Source of the DNA: Bacillota bacterium
Lineage (GTDB): Bacteria > Bacillota > Clostridia > Lachnospirales > Anaerotignaceae
Direction of reading: 5' to 3'
Length of the DNA: 64,000 nt
NCBI GenBank assembly: GCA_019422105.1
Contig: JAHZDZ010000002.1
Location: 190,585 to 254,584, forward strand
Of this stretch, positions 52,118 to 61,925 are shown piece after piece; the first letter of the stretch is position 1; each line of letters opens with the position of its first letter. The position numbers and the translations under genes are program-made. The notes below the pieces were generated by a model. That model did not search any database. It saw only the letters and a list, made by a program, of their open reading frames with translations, and had not been told where the DNA came from.

Positions 52118-54715
52118 ATGCATGAGTATGAGATGAATTTATATATTCCTCTGACAGTCAGAATATTGGACGGAAAAGGAATATTTACAGGGGACAACCT
52201 GTGCTTTTTTACTGTTTTAGGATATAAGCCGCAGGAAATAGAAGATAGCTTTCAAAATGATTTTTTCCGTATGGTTTATGACCGCGGCAGCAGCTTAAGT
52301 CCGGCGGGACTTCAGCTTTTGGCGGCAAGTGACGGCAAAATAGAGAGGATTTTGGATTTTGCCGACAGAAACGGCAGGAAAGTGCCTTTTTTATTATGCG
52401 GATATGTGGTGGATACCATCGGGCAGGGGAAAGTGCTCTATGCTTTTTTGTTTGACAAGGATGTATATGAAGGGATGCGGGAAAGAGGTCCTATTGACAG
52501 CAGGGGCCTGTATACGTTTATTTCCAATCTGCCCGGCGGTCTATTTGCTGCCGATTTGGAGAACGGCCATGCGTTAAAATATATCAGCGAAGGCATGCTT
52601 TCTATAATAGGCTGTACGAAGGAACAGTTTGAGGATAAATACGGCAACGACATCAGAAGGCTTATATACAGTGAAGACAGGAAACGATGTGTGTCTGACC
52701 TGAACAACGATACCATGGAAAATCAAAGGTTTGAATGCCGTATTGTCTCCTTTGACGGCACTGTGAAATGGGTTTTATGCAATAGGCAGGCGGTGCGCGG
52801 CGTTAACGGAAAGCTTTATATCTATGTGACTGTGTTTGATGTCACACAGATACATGATACAAGGGATGCGCTTGAAAAAACCTATGTCAGTATGAATCAT
52901 CTGCTCAACAGTATACCGGGAGGCGTTGCGCAGTATGAGGTGAGCCCAAAAAGCGGAGAGATAAGACTAATCTATGCTTCGGAGGGTTTTTACAGACTTC
53001 TGGCTACAAGTAAAGAGGAGTACACAATACGCAAGAAGGAGGACGCAAATTATTTTGTCTGTTCTGAGGACAAAAATGCTGTCCTTACAAGTATGAAGGC
53101 TCAAAGCCTTAAGGGAAACACACTGCGCGGACAATTTTGTCTGAAACGCAGGGACGGCGCCGCCGTATGGATTTCAGTTGACGGCAACAAAACTGTTTCA
53201 TCCGACGGCACTGAGAATTATTACTGTGTTTTTCTGGATATTACGGATTTAAAGAAAACGGAGGAGGCCCTGGAGTACGAAAAAAAGCGTTACCAGTTGT
53301 TTTTGAGCTGTACTGACAACATTACATATGAATATGATTATTGCAGCGATACACTGACTACTGTTGACAGGAACAGGAAATCAGAAGAAGGTATTACCAG
53401 AGTGATAAGGGGCTATAGGAAGGGGCTGAAGGAAAACGACAGCATATTTGAGGAGGACAAAAAGCTGCTTATGCCCATGTTCGAGGGTTCTACGACAGAC
53501 ATTGGAGAGATAAGGTTAAAAACGCCTGATTCACGGGAAAGGTATCAATGGCATGAGATGAAGGGCAAGGTCATCAGAAACGATAAGGGAGTGCCTGTGA
53601 CAGCTATCGGCGTGGTGCACAACATAGACGAGATAAAAAGGAAAACGGACAAACTGAAATATAAATCGGAGAGGGATTTGCTGACCAATCTGTTGAATAA
53701 GGTATCTGCTAATGCCAATGTAATTGATTATATCACAAATGAGGGGCGCAGCAGTGTTCATGCTATGATGATAGTGGATCTAGACAACTTTAAGGAAATC
53801 AATGACAGCTACGGACACCAGTTTGGTGATGCTGTTTTGGTTGGAATAGGACAAAACCTCTCTAAGCTTTTCAGAAGTACAGACATAGTGGGGCGTATCG
53901 GCGGCGACGAATTTCTTGTTTTTATGAAGGATGTGGTGGATGAATCCATTATCAGGGAAAAAGCGGATTTATTATGTCATATATTCAATACACAGGAGTT
54001 TGCGTCAATTATTAAACTGAGTATATCAAGCAGTATCGGCATTTCTATGTACCCAGATGACGGAGTGGAATTTGACGAATTGTATCAAAAGGCGGATAAT
54101 GCTTTATATGCTGCAAAAATGCAGGGAAAAAACTGTTATCGGTTTTATGACAATGGGCTGGAGGAACAGCGCTACTTTACGCAAAGGGGCGAAGGTCAAA
54201 AGCTTTCCGGCAATAAAAACTATGCGGTGATACGGGAATGCATACGAATTTTCTGCGATACGTCAAATGCTGTGGAGGCGGTTAACAGAGTTCTGGGCCT
54301 TGTCGGCCAGAATTATTCGTTGAGCAGAGTATATGTCTTTGAGAACAGTCAGGACAATTTATATTGCAGCAATACATTTGAGTGGTGCGCGGAGGGGATT
54401 GAGTCCCAGAGGGATAATCTTCAGAATTTTGCTTATGAGGATGTGGATGACTACCCTCATTATTTTGACCCCGTCAATCACATACTGTACTTTAACGATA
54501 TAGAGTACATTAAAACGTATTCCGCAAGCCTCTATGGGCTTCTTGCCCCGCAGAATATAAAGGCGATGCTTCAGGTGGCGATAATTGAGGAGGGGGCGTT
54601 CAGAGGCTTTATAGGCTTTGATTACTGTGATGAGCCGAGGCTTTGGACGAATGAGGAAATTGACGTACTGACTGCCCTGGCGTCCATGATTGAGATGAGG
54701 CTCAGGCTGCAATGA
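52118..54715 (+). CDS. Multi-PAS diguanylate cyclase with C-terminal GAF domain
   Basis: An 865-residue cytoplasmic protein; ATG 52118 (AAAGG upstream) is preferred. It has about four PAS folds in the first 510 residues (for example LGYKPQEIEDSF, LPGGLFAADLENGH, IPGGVAQYEVSP). A GGDEF domain at about 520-680 has an intact GGDEF at about 594 and LVDLDNF-type MIVDLDNFKEINDSYGHQFGD. A GAF-like domain occupies about 700-865. It should make c-di-GMP in response to small ligands or redox state. It starts an operon with a solute-binding lipoprotein and a dCache-GGDEF-EAL receptor. Confidence 0.9.
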   Translation: MHEYEMNLYIPLTVRILDGKGIFTGDNLCFFTVLGYKPQEIEDSFQNDFFRMVYDRGSSLSPAGLQLLAASDGKIERILDFADRNGRKVPFLLCGYVVDTIGQGKVLYAFLFDKDVYEGMRERGPIDSRGLYTFISNLPGGLFAADLENGHALKYISEGMLSIIGCTKEQFEDKYGNDIRRLIYSEDRKRCVSDLNNDTMENQRFECRIVSFDGTVKWVLCNRQAVRGVNGKLYIYVTVFDVTQIHDTRDALEKTYVSMNHLLNSIPGGVAQYEVSPKSGEIRLIYASEGFYRLLATSKEEYTIRKKEDANYFVCSEDKNAVLTSMKAQSLKGNTLRGQFCLKRRDGAAVWISVDGNKTVSSDGTENYYCVFLDITDLKKTEEALEYEKKRYQLFLSCTDNITYEYDYCSDTLTTVDRNRKSEEGITRVIRGYRKGLKENDSIFEEDKKLLMPMFEGSTTDIGEIRLKTPDSRERYQWHEMKGKVIRNDKGVPVTAIGVVHNIDEIKRKTDKLKYKSERDLLTNLLNKVSANANVIDYITNEGRSSVHAMMIVDLDNFKEINDSYGHQFGDAVLVGIGQNLSKLFRSTDIVGRIGGDEFLVFMKDVVDESIIREKADLLCHIFNTQEFASIIKLSISSSIGISMYPDDGVEFDELYQKADNALYAAKMQGKNCYRFYDNGLEEQRYFTQRGEGQKLSGNKNYAVIRECIRIFCDTSNAVEAVNRVLGLVGQNYSLSRVYVFENSQDNLYCSNTFEWCAEGIESQRDNLQNFAYEDVDDYPHYFDPVNHILYFNDIEYIKTYSASLYGLLAPQNIKAMLQVAIIEEGAFRGFIGFDYCDEPRLWTNEEIDVLTALASMIEMRLRLQ

Positions 54716-54749
54716 AAAATAAAGGAAGGTTAAACAGGAGGAGAAGAGT

Positions 54750-56219
54750 ATGAAGGGTAAAAAATGGTTGTTTCGGTTTTCGGTTATCATAAGCATTGCG
54801 GCAATGCTGTTTACAGGGTGTACCAGTAAAAAAGGAGAGTTCGGATTAAGCAGTGATGATCCGGTTTACATTAAAATATGGAATTATTATAATGGATCCA
54901 TGCAGGTTGCCTTTGACACCGTCGTGGCGGAATTTAACAATACCGTGGGGAAGGAAAAGGGCATTATTGTGGAGGCCTACAGTCAGGGAAGCATACCGCA
55001 GCTGGAAACGAAAATATTTGATGCGGCAAACCAGAGGGTAGGCGCGGAGGAGCTTCCGGACATGTTCGCTATATATGCGGACGCGGGCTTTAGGCTGTAT
55101 AATCTGGATATATTGGCTGATTTGGATAAATATATTACCGAGGAGGAGAAAGCGGAATATGTGGACTCCTATATCGAAGAGGGATATCTTGGCAAGGATA
55201 AGAAATTTATGATTTTCCCGATTTCAAAATCATCAGAAATACTGGCGCTGAATAAAACAGACTGGGATAAATTTGCCCAGGCAACAGGAGCGTCCCTTGA
55301 CAGCCTGAAAACCATGGAGGGGATTGTTGCGGTTTCAGAGGATTATTATAATTGGACAGATTCCCTGACGCCTGAGGCAAATGATGGAAAGGCATTTTTT
55401 GGAAGAGACTCTCTGGCAAATTATATAATCGTCGGCTCAAAGCAGCTTGGAGAGGAAATATTTCAGGAGAATGAGGAGGGGTCGGTTACATTAAATCTGG
55501 ATAAGGACACCATGCGCCGCCTGTGGGATAACTATTATATTCCCTATATCAAGGGATATTTTACTTCCTATAATAACTTTGCCGGTGATGATATGAAAAT
55601 CGGAGAGGTTATAAGTTATGTCGGATCTACCTCCGGCCTTGTCTATTTTCCCCAGAGTATTACGGTTGACGATGTTAATACATATGATATAGAATCCCTG
55701 TTTTTAAACGTCCCTATGTTTGAGGGCGCAGAAAATTATGTTGTTCAGCAGGGCGCGGGCTTGGCGGTAAAAAAATCGGATGAGAAGCATGAGTATGCGG
55801 CAATGGTATTTCTCAGATATTTTACCGATATACAAAAAAATATTGAATTCTCTGTAAGCAGCGGTTATCTGCCGGTTAAAAAAGCGGCAAACAATTATGA
55901 GCTGATAGAGGAATCCCTTGATAAAACAGATGATGAATTTAAAAAAGATGTATTGAAAAGATCTTTTCAGATAACTCTGGAGCAAAATGAAGAAAGTACT
56001 CTTTATGCACCGCCGGCGTTTGACAATACAAATGAGGCCAGAACATATATTGAGACTAATTTTAAAAACAAAGCCATAGAGGACAGGAAAAAGGTGGCGG
56101 CGCTTCTGGAATCGGGACAGAGTCTGGATGAGGCGGTAAAGGATTTTACAAGCGATGAGAATTTTGACAACTGGTTTGAGACATTCAGCAGGGAATTGAC
56201 AGATATTTTTAATAAATAA
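54750..56219 (+). CDS. Extracellular solute-binding lipoprotein (ABC family 1), orphan
   Basis: A 489-residue lipoprotein behind AGGAGGAGAAGAGT. The signal ends LFTGC with Cys at residue 24. The mature protein has the layout of sugar-binding family 1 proteins (IKIWNYYNGSMQVAFDTVVAEFN in two parts, IPQLETKIFDAANQ, LPDMFAIYADAG, AMVFLRYFTD). No ABC permease or ATPase gene is near. It lies between two c-di-GMP genes and only 27 bases before the dCache receptor gene. It may therefore present a sugar or peptide ligand to that receptor rather than to a transporter; this is inference. Confidence 0.87.
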   Translation: MKGKKWLFRFSVIISIAAMLFTGCTSKKGEFGLSSDDPVYIKIWNYYNGSMQVAFDTVVAEFNNTVGKEKGIIVEAYSQGSIPQLETKIFDAANQRVGAEELPDMFAIYADAGFRLYNLDILADLDKYITEEEKAEYVDSYIEEGYLGKDKKFMIFPISKSSEILALNKTDWDKFAQATGASLDSLKTMEGIVAVSEDYYNWTDSLTPEANDGKAFFGRDSLANYIIVGSKQLGEEIFQENEEGSVTLNLDKDTMRRLWDNYYIPYIKGYFTSYNNFAGDDMKIGEVISYVGSTSGLVYFPQSITVDDVNTYDIESLFLNVPMFEGAENYVVQQGAGLAVKKSDEKHEYAAMVFLRYFTDIQKNIEFSVSSGYLPVKKAANNYELIEESLDKTDDEFKKDVLKRSFQITLEQNEESTLYAPPAFDNTNEARTYIETNFKNKAIEDRKKVAALLESGQSLDEAVKDFTSDENFDNWFETFSRELTDIFNK

Positions 56220-56246
56220 TGAATGGCAGGTCAGGAGGTGCAATAA

Positions 56247-59222
56247 TTGAACAGGAATAGAAAAAGCGTTTCCATACTTAAAAAATTATTGCTCCCTATG
56301 GTTATAGTCATTTTGGTGCAGACTGTAATTTTTACTGTGACAATACTGTCAGGCGGAACACTGGAAAAGGCAAAAACCACTTCTTTGGATATATTCCATG
56401 ACAAGGTGGCCAACAGGACTACCTATGTTCAAAATGAGATGGTGCAGAGATGGTCAAATTTTGATGACAGTGTCACAGAAATCAGCAAAACTGTATCTGC
56501 CGTTTTAAAGGACAACAAAACCGATTCCAGCGCTATACAGACGGATTTGGCACTATCCAATCAGATTTTGGAGGAGATTTCGGAGGATTTGATTTACTGC
56601 CTCAGAAAAAACTCCGTGACAGGCGCCTTTATTGTTTTAAACAGCAAAACAGACGCCAGTGACAGCAGCATTAAAAGTGGAATTTATATCAGGGATTTAA
56701 ACCCGCTTTCCAATCCAAATGACAATTCGGACATTCTTTTGGAAATCGGCTCCTCTAAAATAGCAAAAAAACTGGGGATAGCCCTTGATACCAGATGGAG
56801 CCCTAATTTCGACTTTACGGAAAACATACAGAGGGATTCTTTTTTCAGAGAGCCCTTTCAGGCAGCGGTTGAATATCCCTATACGGATTACAGCGACTTA
56901 GGTTATTGGAGTACACCTTTCCGCCTGGTAAAGGATGGTTTGGAGGTTATTACCTATTCTGTTCCCCTGATGGATGAGGACAATCAGGTTTACGGTGTAT
57001 TAGGTGTGGAGGTGACACTGGACTATTTCAGAAAGATGATACCCAGTGATGAGCTTGCAGAGGATCAAAACGGCGCATATGTGATTTGTATCAGGAAAGA
57101 CGGAGAAGAGGGCTACCGAATGGTTCTTTATGACGGCGGCGTATTTCAAAAGCTCTTTGGGGGCTCTGATACCATACAGGTTTCTGAAAAACCGAATTAT
57201 AAAAATATATATTCTGTCAGCAATGAGGCGGTTCACGACGAGGCTCTTGCCGCTATACAACCTGTGAGTTTGTATAATACCAATACGCCTTTTGAAAAGA
57301 TAAACTGGTATGTCATAGGCTTGGAGGAGGAAAATATTCTTTTAAGCTTTTCCAATACGCTTCAGCTGAAGCTGTTTATCAGTATTGTCCTTATGATTTT
57401 AATCGGCTTGATGGGTATTATTATCGCCAGCACGCTTTTTACAAGGCCTATTAAGGAGTTGGCTCTCAGGGTGAGAGGAAGCGGCACCGACAATAAGGTC
57501 AAGCTGGATACCATTAATATCAGAGAAATTGACGATTTGACCAGTGCAATTGAGGTGCTGAGCAATGCGGTTGTGGATACGGCGTCAAAGATGTCTCAGA
57601 TTATGGATATGGTAGATTTGCCCATAGGTGCATTTGAATACTACTTTGACTCCAATAAGGTGTTCTGTACAGATAAGCTCTTTGAGATTCTTAATGTTGA
57701 CAGACCATCCCGCGATTCCATCTATATTGATAAGAAGATTATAGATAATATCAGACAGGGCGCAAACCACAGCAAAAGGGAGCAGGATGAGTACACCGTT
57801 GAAATTGGTGGAAGCGGAGAACAGCCGAAGTGGATAAAAATTAAGGAGACGAGGGACGACAAAAAAATATTCGGGGTTATTATGGATGTCACAAAAGATA
57901 CGTTGGAAAAGCAGAACCTCGAGAGAGAAAGAGATTATGATATTTTAACTGATATTTACAACCGGCGCGCTTTCTATGACAGAATGCAGGCTCTCTTTGA
58001 GCACAGAGAAAAGCTGAAAACCTCGGCCCTTATCATGTGGGATTTGGATAATCTGAAATACATTAACGATACCTATGGTCATGATTATGGGGATGAGTAT
58101 ATCAGGCAGACAGCTGATGTATTAAAATGCTTCAACAGACATCGGGCACTGGTTGCCAGAATGAGCGGCGATGAGTTCTTTGTATTTGTATATGGCTATG
58201 ACAGCAAGGAGGAAATCAGAAATATTATTGCGGAAATACGGGAATTAATGCATAAAAGCATATTGGATTTGGCGGGAACCAGCCAGTTTAAAATCAGGGC
58301 TTCCGCCGGAATTGCATGGTATCCCGATGATGCAGAGGAGTTTGAGATGCTCATTAAATATGCTGATTTTGCCATGTACAAAGTAAAGCATACGACAAAG
58401 GGCGAGGTAAATGAGTTTAAGATTGCGGACTATGAAAAGGATTCTTTCCTTTTGGACAGCAAGGAAGAACTTGACCGCCTGATAGATGAGGAGCTTGTTA
58501 ACTATGTATTCCAGCCTATTGTGAGTGCAAAGGATGCCTCCGTATATGCCTATGAAGCGTTGATGAGGCCCATAACAAAGGGACTGAAGACGCCGCTGGA
58601 CGTTATAAAAATAGCGAAATCCCAGTCTAAACTGGGCCAGATAGAGAGACTGACATGGTTCAACTGTATGAGAACCTATCGGGAAAACATTGATAAATTC
58701 AGCGGTACGAAGCTTTTTGTCAATTCTATTGCAAATGCGTGCCTGAATAACAGTGATATAAAGCTTTTTGAACGGCTGTATGAGCCATATCTGGACAGAA
58801 TTGTAATGGAGCTGACGGAGGGCGAAAAAATAAATGATGAGCTTATGGAGGTAAAGGAAAGCTATATCAAAAAATGGGGCGCCCAAATTGCTATTGACGA
58901 TTTTGGATCGGGCTATAACAGTGAGAGCGTACTGCTTTTTACCCCTGCTGATTATGTCAAGATAGACATCAGCATTGTCAGGGATATTGATACGGATAAA
59001 GAAAAGCAGGCTATGATGCAAAGTCTGGCGGGATACCTGAAATCCCGCGACATAAAGATTATAGCTGAGGGCGTTGAGACCCGTCAGGAGATGGAGATGC
59101 TGGTACAGTTGGGCGTTGACTATATGCAGGGATTTTATTTTGGCAAGGGAACACTTTCGCCCAGAGCAATAGACGGGGATGTAGTGGAAGCCGTAATCCG
59201 CTGCCAAAGGAACAATGAATAA
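56247..59222 (+). CDS. dCache-HAMP-PAS-GGDEF-EAL transmembrane c-di-GMP enzyme
   Basis: A 991-residue receptor starting with TTG 56247, seven bases after AGGAGGTG. TM1 lies at about 14-36, a large extracellular dCache-like sensor at about 40-370, TM2 at about 373-397, HAMP at 398-450, a PAS-like region at 455-555. GGDEF at 560-720 has an SGDEF active site (about 640). EAL at 745-985 keeps EALMRP, VNSI, MELTEG, IDDFGSGY, VKID, AEGVET and QGFYFG. Both activities look possible. The extracellular domain and adjacent binding lipoprotein suggest control of c-di-GMP by an outside solute. Confidence 0.92.
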   Translation: MNRNRKSVSILKKLLLPMVIVILVQTVIFTVTILSGGTLEKAKTTSLDIFHDKVANRTTYVQNEMVQRWSNFDDSVTEISKTVSAVLKDNKTDSSAIQTDLALSNQILEEISEDLIYCLRKNSVTGAFIVLNSKTDASDSSIKSGIYIRDLNPLSNPNDNSDILLEIGSSKIAKKLGIALDTRWSPNFDFTENIQRDSFFREPFQAAVEYPYTDYSDLGYWSTPFRLVKDGLEVITYSVPLMDEDNQVYGVLGVEVTLDYFRKMIPSDELAEDQNGAYVICIRKDGEEGYRMVLYDGGVFQKLFGGSDTIQVSEKPNYKNIYSVSNEAVHDEALAAIQPVSLYNTNTPFEKINWYVIGLEEENILLSFSNTLQLKLFISIVLMILIGLMGIIIASTLFTRPIKELALRVRGSGTDNKVKLDTINIREIDDLTSAIEVLSNAVVDTASKMSQIMDMVDLPIGAFEYYFDSNKVFCTDKLFEILNVDRPSRDSIYIDKKIIDNIRQGANHSKREQDEYTVEIGGSGEQPKWIKIKETRDDKKIFGVIMDVTKDTLEKQNLERERDYDILTDIYNRRAFYDRMQALFEHREKLKTSALIMWDLDNLKYINDTYGHDYGDEYIRQTADVLKCFNRHRALVARMSGDEFFVFVYGYDSKEEIRNIIAEIRELMHKSILDLAGTSQFKIRASAGIAWYPDDAEEFEMLIKYADFAMYKVKHTTKGEVNEFKIADYEKDSFLLDSKEELDRLIDEELVNYVFQPIVSAKDASVYAYEALMRPITKGLKTPLDVIKIAKSQSKLGQIERLTWFNCMRTYRENIDKFSGTKLFVNSIANACLNNSDIKLFERLYEPYLDRIVMELTEGEKINDELMEVKESYIKKWGAQIAIDDFGSGYNSESVLLFTPADYVKIDISIVRDIDTDKEKQAMMQSLAGYLKSRDIKIIAEGVETRQEMEMLVQLGVDYMQGFYFGKGTLSPRAIDGDVVEAVIRCQRNNE

Positions 59223-59580
59223 TAGCAGCAGCGTGGCTATTTTAACGGATTGAACACAGAGGTTCAATCCGTTACCCTAAATATAGTTGTACTACTTGTC
59301 TTGTCGTCTTTAATAGTGGCAGAATGAGTTTCCTGAATTGCATGAAAACAGTCCCACCCTGAGACAGGGTTAAGTCTGATGCCGTGGGTAATCTTGCGGA
59401 ATGATAGAGGTCCATTTTCGGAAGTTCAGGTGAATGATACAGGCCCTTTCTTTCTATTGTTCGTTGATAGATTGCCAGACTATATCAATTTATTTCAGTA
59501 ATTTTATCCGGCAAAATAATAGTAATGTTTTTTGGGTTTGAACTGAAAACTGTTCAAGCTTTTTTTCATGCGCCGTCAAT
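59223..59580. other. Gene-free stretch with hairpins
   Basis: A 13-bp perfect stem TAACGGATTGAAC / GTTCAATCCGTTA lies at 59243-59274, close after the receptor gene, without a T-tract. Further on, CCCAC..GTGGG encloses ACCCTG / CAGGGT at about 59353-59391, a small structured region. No gene or known RNA family could be assigned. Confidence 0.45.
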
Positions 59581-59605
59581 GAAAAAGGCCGCAAAGCGGC
59601 CGGCA
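59579..59605 (-). terminator. Terminator of the nucleotidyltransferase gene
   Basis: GGCCGC / GCGGCC with an AAA loop; on the minus strand it is followed by CTTTTTC. Confidence 0.75.
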
Positions 59606-59674
59606 TATAAAAATTCATTATTCTGTTTTGTATATTTTTTGTTTCCGTTTCGGTTTTGCTGGTGAGGAAAGGAA

Positions 59675-60175
59675 TTAAATATTTTTATCAGTCAAAAGTT
59701 TTTCTAAGTTTACAAGGTCAATTTTATCAACCTCTCTCAACTCGTATCCGCTGTGAAATATTTTCTGGCCCTCTGCCGAAATACAGGGGATAATTTTATT
59801 TTCAAAAAGAGCACTGTCAAACCATGCTGCTTCAAAATGGTACCAGCCCCCCTGTAAATCTGCCTGCTTTGCACTTCCGTCTTCCTCCAGAACAAGGGGA
59901 TGGATGTCAATGAAGCCCAGGCGGGGGTGAGAAAGCTCAATGCGTACAGGACGCCAGTCCGTTGTTATTTCGTAGCCTTTTGCTGCCAAAGTATTCAATA
60001 ACAGTTCTGTAAAGCTGCCGTCAAAATCAATGTCGATATCCCTGTGTTCTCTGTTTTGTTTACCCAGTAAAATATCAACACCCCAACCGCCGTCAACCCA
60101 ATATTTTATGTTCAGGCGGTTCAGTATATCTAAAACTTCCATCAGATTTTCTTTGCTTGTTATTTCTCTGTCCAT
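59675..60175 (-). CDS. Lincosamide nucleotidyltransferase homologue, LnuA/LnuC type
   Basis: A 166-residue protein, the size of Lnu(A) enzymes, behind AAAGGAG. It follows the family nearly end to end: ILNRLNIKYWVDGGWGVDIL, the metal-binding block GKQNREHRDIDIDFDGSF with the three Asp residues (about 46-52), DWRPVRIELSHPRLG, FIDIHPLVLEEDGSAKQADL, GGWYHFEAAWF and PCISAEGQKIFHSGYELREVDK. Family members attach AMP to lincomycin or clindamycin. Close members give resistance, but activity of this one is not proved. Nearby bases show no mobile element. Confidence 0.88.
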   Translation of the reverse strand: MDREITSKENLMEVLDILNRLNIKYWVDGGWGVDILLGKQNREHRDIDIDFDGSFTELLLNTLAAKGYEITTDWRPVRIELSHPRLGFIDIHPLVLEEDGSAKQADLQGGWYHFEAAWFDSALFENKIIPCISAEGQKIFHSGYELREVDKIDLVNLEKLLTDKNI

Positions 60176-60320
60176 AAAAGCTCCTTTATGAGAAGATCGG
60201 TTAAAAGAAGAAGCCTGCTTTCTTTGGTTTCTGTCTTTTTACATTGCCAACACATATAGCCGAGTTTATATGCTGATTTAAGCAATGGATTTTGTTTCGG
60301 GTGTATGTTCTGTTATTTTT

Positions 60321-61877
60321 TTACTGCAAATCCTTCAGCTTGTTTTCTGTAAACTTATGCAGCAGCACCAATGCGATAATCAGTGAGGCTACAGAGCTCA
60401 AAAGACTGAGCAGCAGGCTTGTGGTAAAACCGGCAACAATATAGCCGACAACGCAGCAAGCGCCTACCACCATGGCATAGGGTATCTGTGTGGATACATG
60501 GTCAATATGGTTACAGGAGGCGCCGGTGGAGGACAATATGGTTGTATCTGAAATAGGAGAGCAGTGGTCTCCCAAAACGGAGCCGGCCATTGTTGCTGCC
60601 AGTGAAATAATTGTTAAATGAGGCGCTACCTTCTGACACACAATTGCGATGATGGGGATCAATATTCCAAAGGTACCCCAAGAGGTGCCCATGGCAAAGG
60701 AGAGAAAGCCCGCAACAATAAAAATGATAGCAGGAATGAGCATAATCGGCATATTGGAATTGGCGACCACATTTCCCACATATTCACCGGTGCTGAGCAA
60801 ATCACGGCATACACCACTGATTGTCCATGCAAGGGTAAGGATGATAAAGGCGCCAACCATGGATTTAACGCCTTCGCTGATACCCTCCATAAATTCAGTA
60901 AAGGTGAGTACCTTTCTTGGAATAAACAGAAAGAATGTCAAAAGAAGAGCGGCAAAGCTGCTCAATGCAAGTGCGGGCCCTGCTTCTGTATTGCCAAAGC
61001 CGTCTGCCAGGCTCATACCGCCTTCGAAGTAGCCGCCAATATACAGCATGGATAAAATGGAAAATACAATCAATGCGCCGATAGGGATGAGAAGATCGTA
61101 TACCTTTCCCCTGGAGGACACGGGAGGCATTGTGTTTTCTCCGAGAGCTGCATTCTTTTTGCCGTCTCTGGAGTCCAGATCGCCGTGAAGCAGCGCGTTG
61201 TGCTCAAATTTTGCCATAGGACCAAATTCCAGAGGGGATATGCATAAAACAACAACCATTATCACAGTCAAAATGGCATACAGGTTGTAGGGGATTGTTT
61301 CAATAAAGGTTTCCATGCCATTTAATCCCGTATTGCCCATTTGGGAGATAACAGAGGCCGCCCATGAAGAAACAGGTGCGATAATACAAATAGGAGCAGC
61401 CGTGGCGTCAATGATGTAGGCAAGCTTGGCATGGGAAATACGGTGCTTGTCTGTAACCGGTTTCATAACAGTGCCCACAGTCAGGCAGTTAAAATAGTCG
61501 TCAATAAAAATGAGGGCGCCGAGGGCACTGGTTGCAAGCTGCGCACCTGCACGGGTTTTGATTTTACTGCTTGCCCAGTCACCGTAAGCCTTTGAGCCGC
61601 CGGCTTTTGTAATCACCACCACCAGCGCGCCTAAAATGGCAAGGAAAATAATAATTGAGGTATTGTCCGCCAGTTTTGCTGCCATCAGAGACATGGTTGT
61701 ATCCCCGGTTTTGACAATAACGTTGACAAAGCCTGAGGCCGTTTGCAGGGAATAGATGAATGTGCCGGACAAAATACCGATTATCAAAGAAGAGATTACT
61801 TCTTTTGTGATGAGAGCCAGGCCGATTGCAATAATAGGCGGTAGGATAGAAAGCAGTCCTGCGTTAATAGGTTCCAT
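60321..61877 (-). CDS. nhaC: NhaC-family Na+/H+ antiporter
   Basis: A 518-residue, roughly 12-helix carrier with AAAGGAG before the ATG. NhaC-type blocks are LLSILPPIIAIGLALITKEV, LGALIFIDDYFNCLTVGTVM, IIDATAAPICIIAPVSSWAA, FAMGTSWGTFGILIPI and SVLGDHCSPISDTTILSSTG. It expels Na+ for H+ or trades organic ions such as malate-lactate in relatives. It lies between the SARP gene pair and the nucleotidyltransferase. It would balance the Na+ brought in by the TRAP, BrnQ and AGCS carriers. Confidence 0.9.
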   Translation of the reverse strand: MEPINAGLLSILPPIIAIGLALITKEVISSLIIGILSGTFIYSLQTASGFVNVIVKTGDTTMSLMAAKLADNTSIIIFLAILGALVVVITKAGGSKAYGDWASSKIKTRAGAQLATSALGALIFIDDYFNCLTVGTVMKPVTDKHRISHAKLAYIIDATAAPICIIAPVSSWAASVISQMGNTGLNGMETFIETIPYNLYAILTVIMVVVLCISPLEFGPMAKFEHNALLHGDLDSRDGKKNAALGENTMPPVSSRGKVYDLLIPIGALIVFSILSMLYIGGYFEGGMSLADGFGNTEAGPALALSSFAALLLTFFLFIPRKVLTFTEFMEGISEGVKSMVGAFIILTLAWTISGVCRDLLSTGEYVGNVVANSNMPIMLIPAIIFIVAGFLSFAMGTSWGTFGILIPIIAIVCQKVAPHLTIISLAATMAGSVLGDHCSPISDTTILSSTGASCNHIDHVSTQIPYAMVVGACCVVGYIVAGFTTSLLLSLLSSVASLIIALVLLHKFTENKLKDLQ

Positions 61878-61925
61878 TTGAATACTCCTTTGTAATTTAT
61901 GTATTTTATAAGTGGTATATTGGCG

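Noticed and set aside
59353..59391. Possible small structured RNA or tRNA-like fold
   Set aside because: Only two short stems are visible, with no tRNA arms and no known RNA signature.
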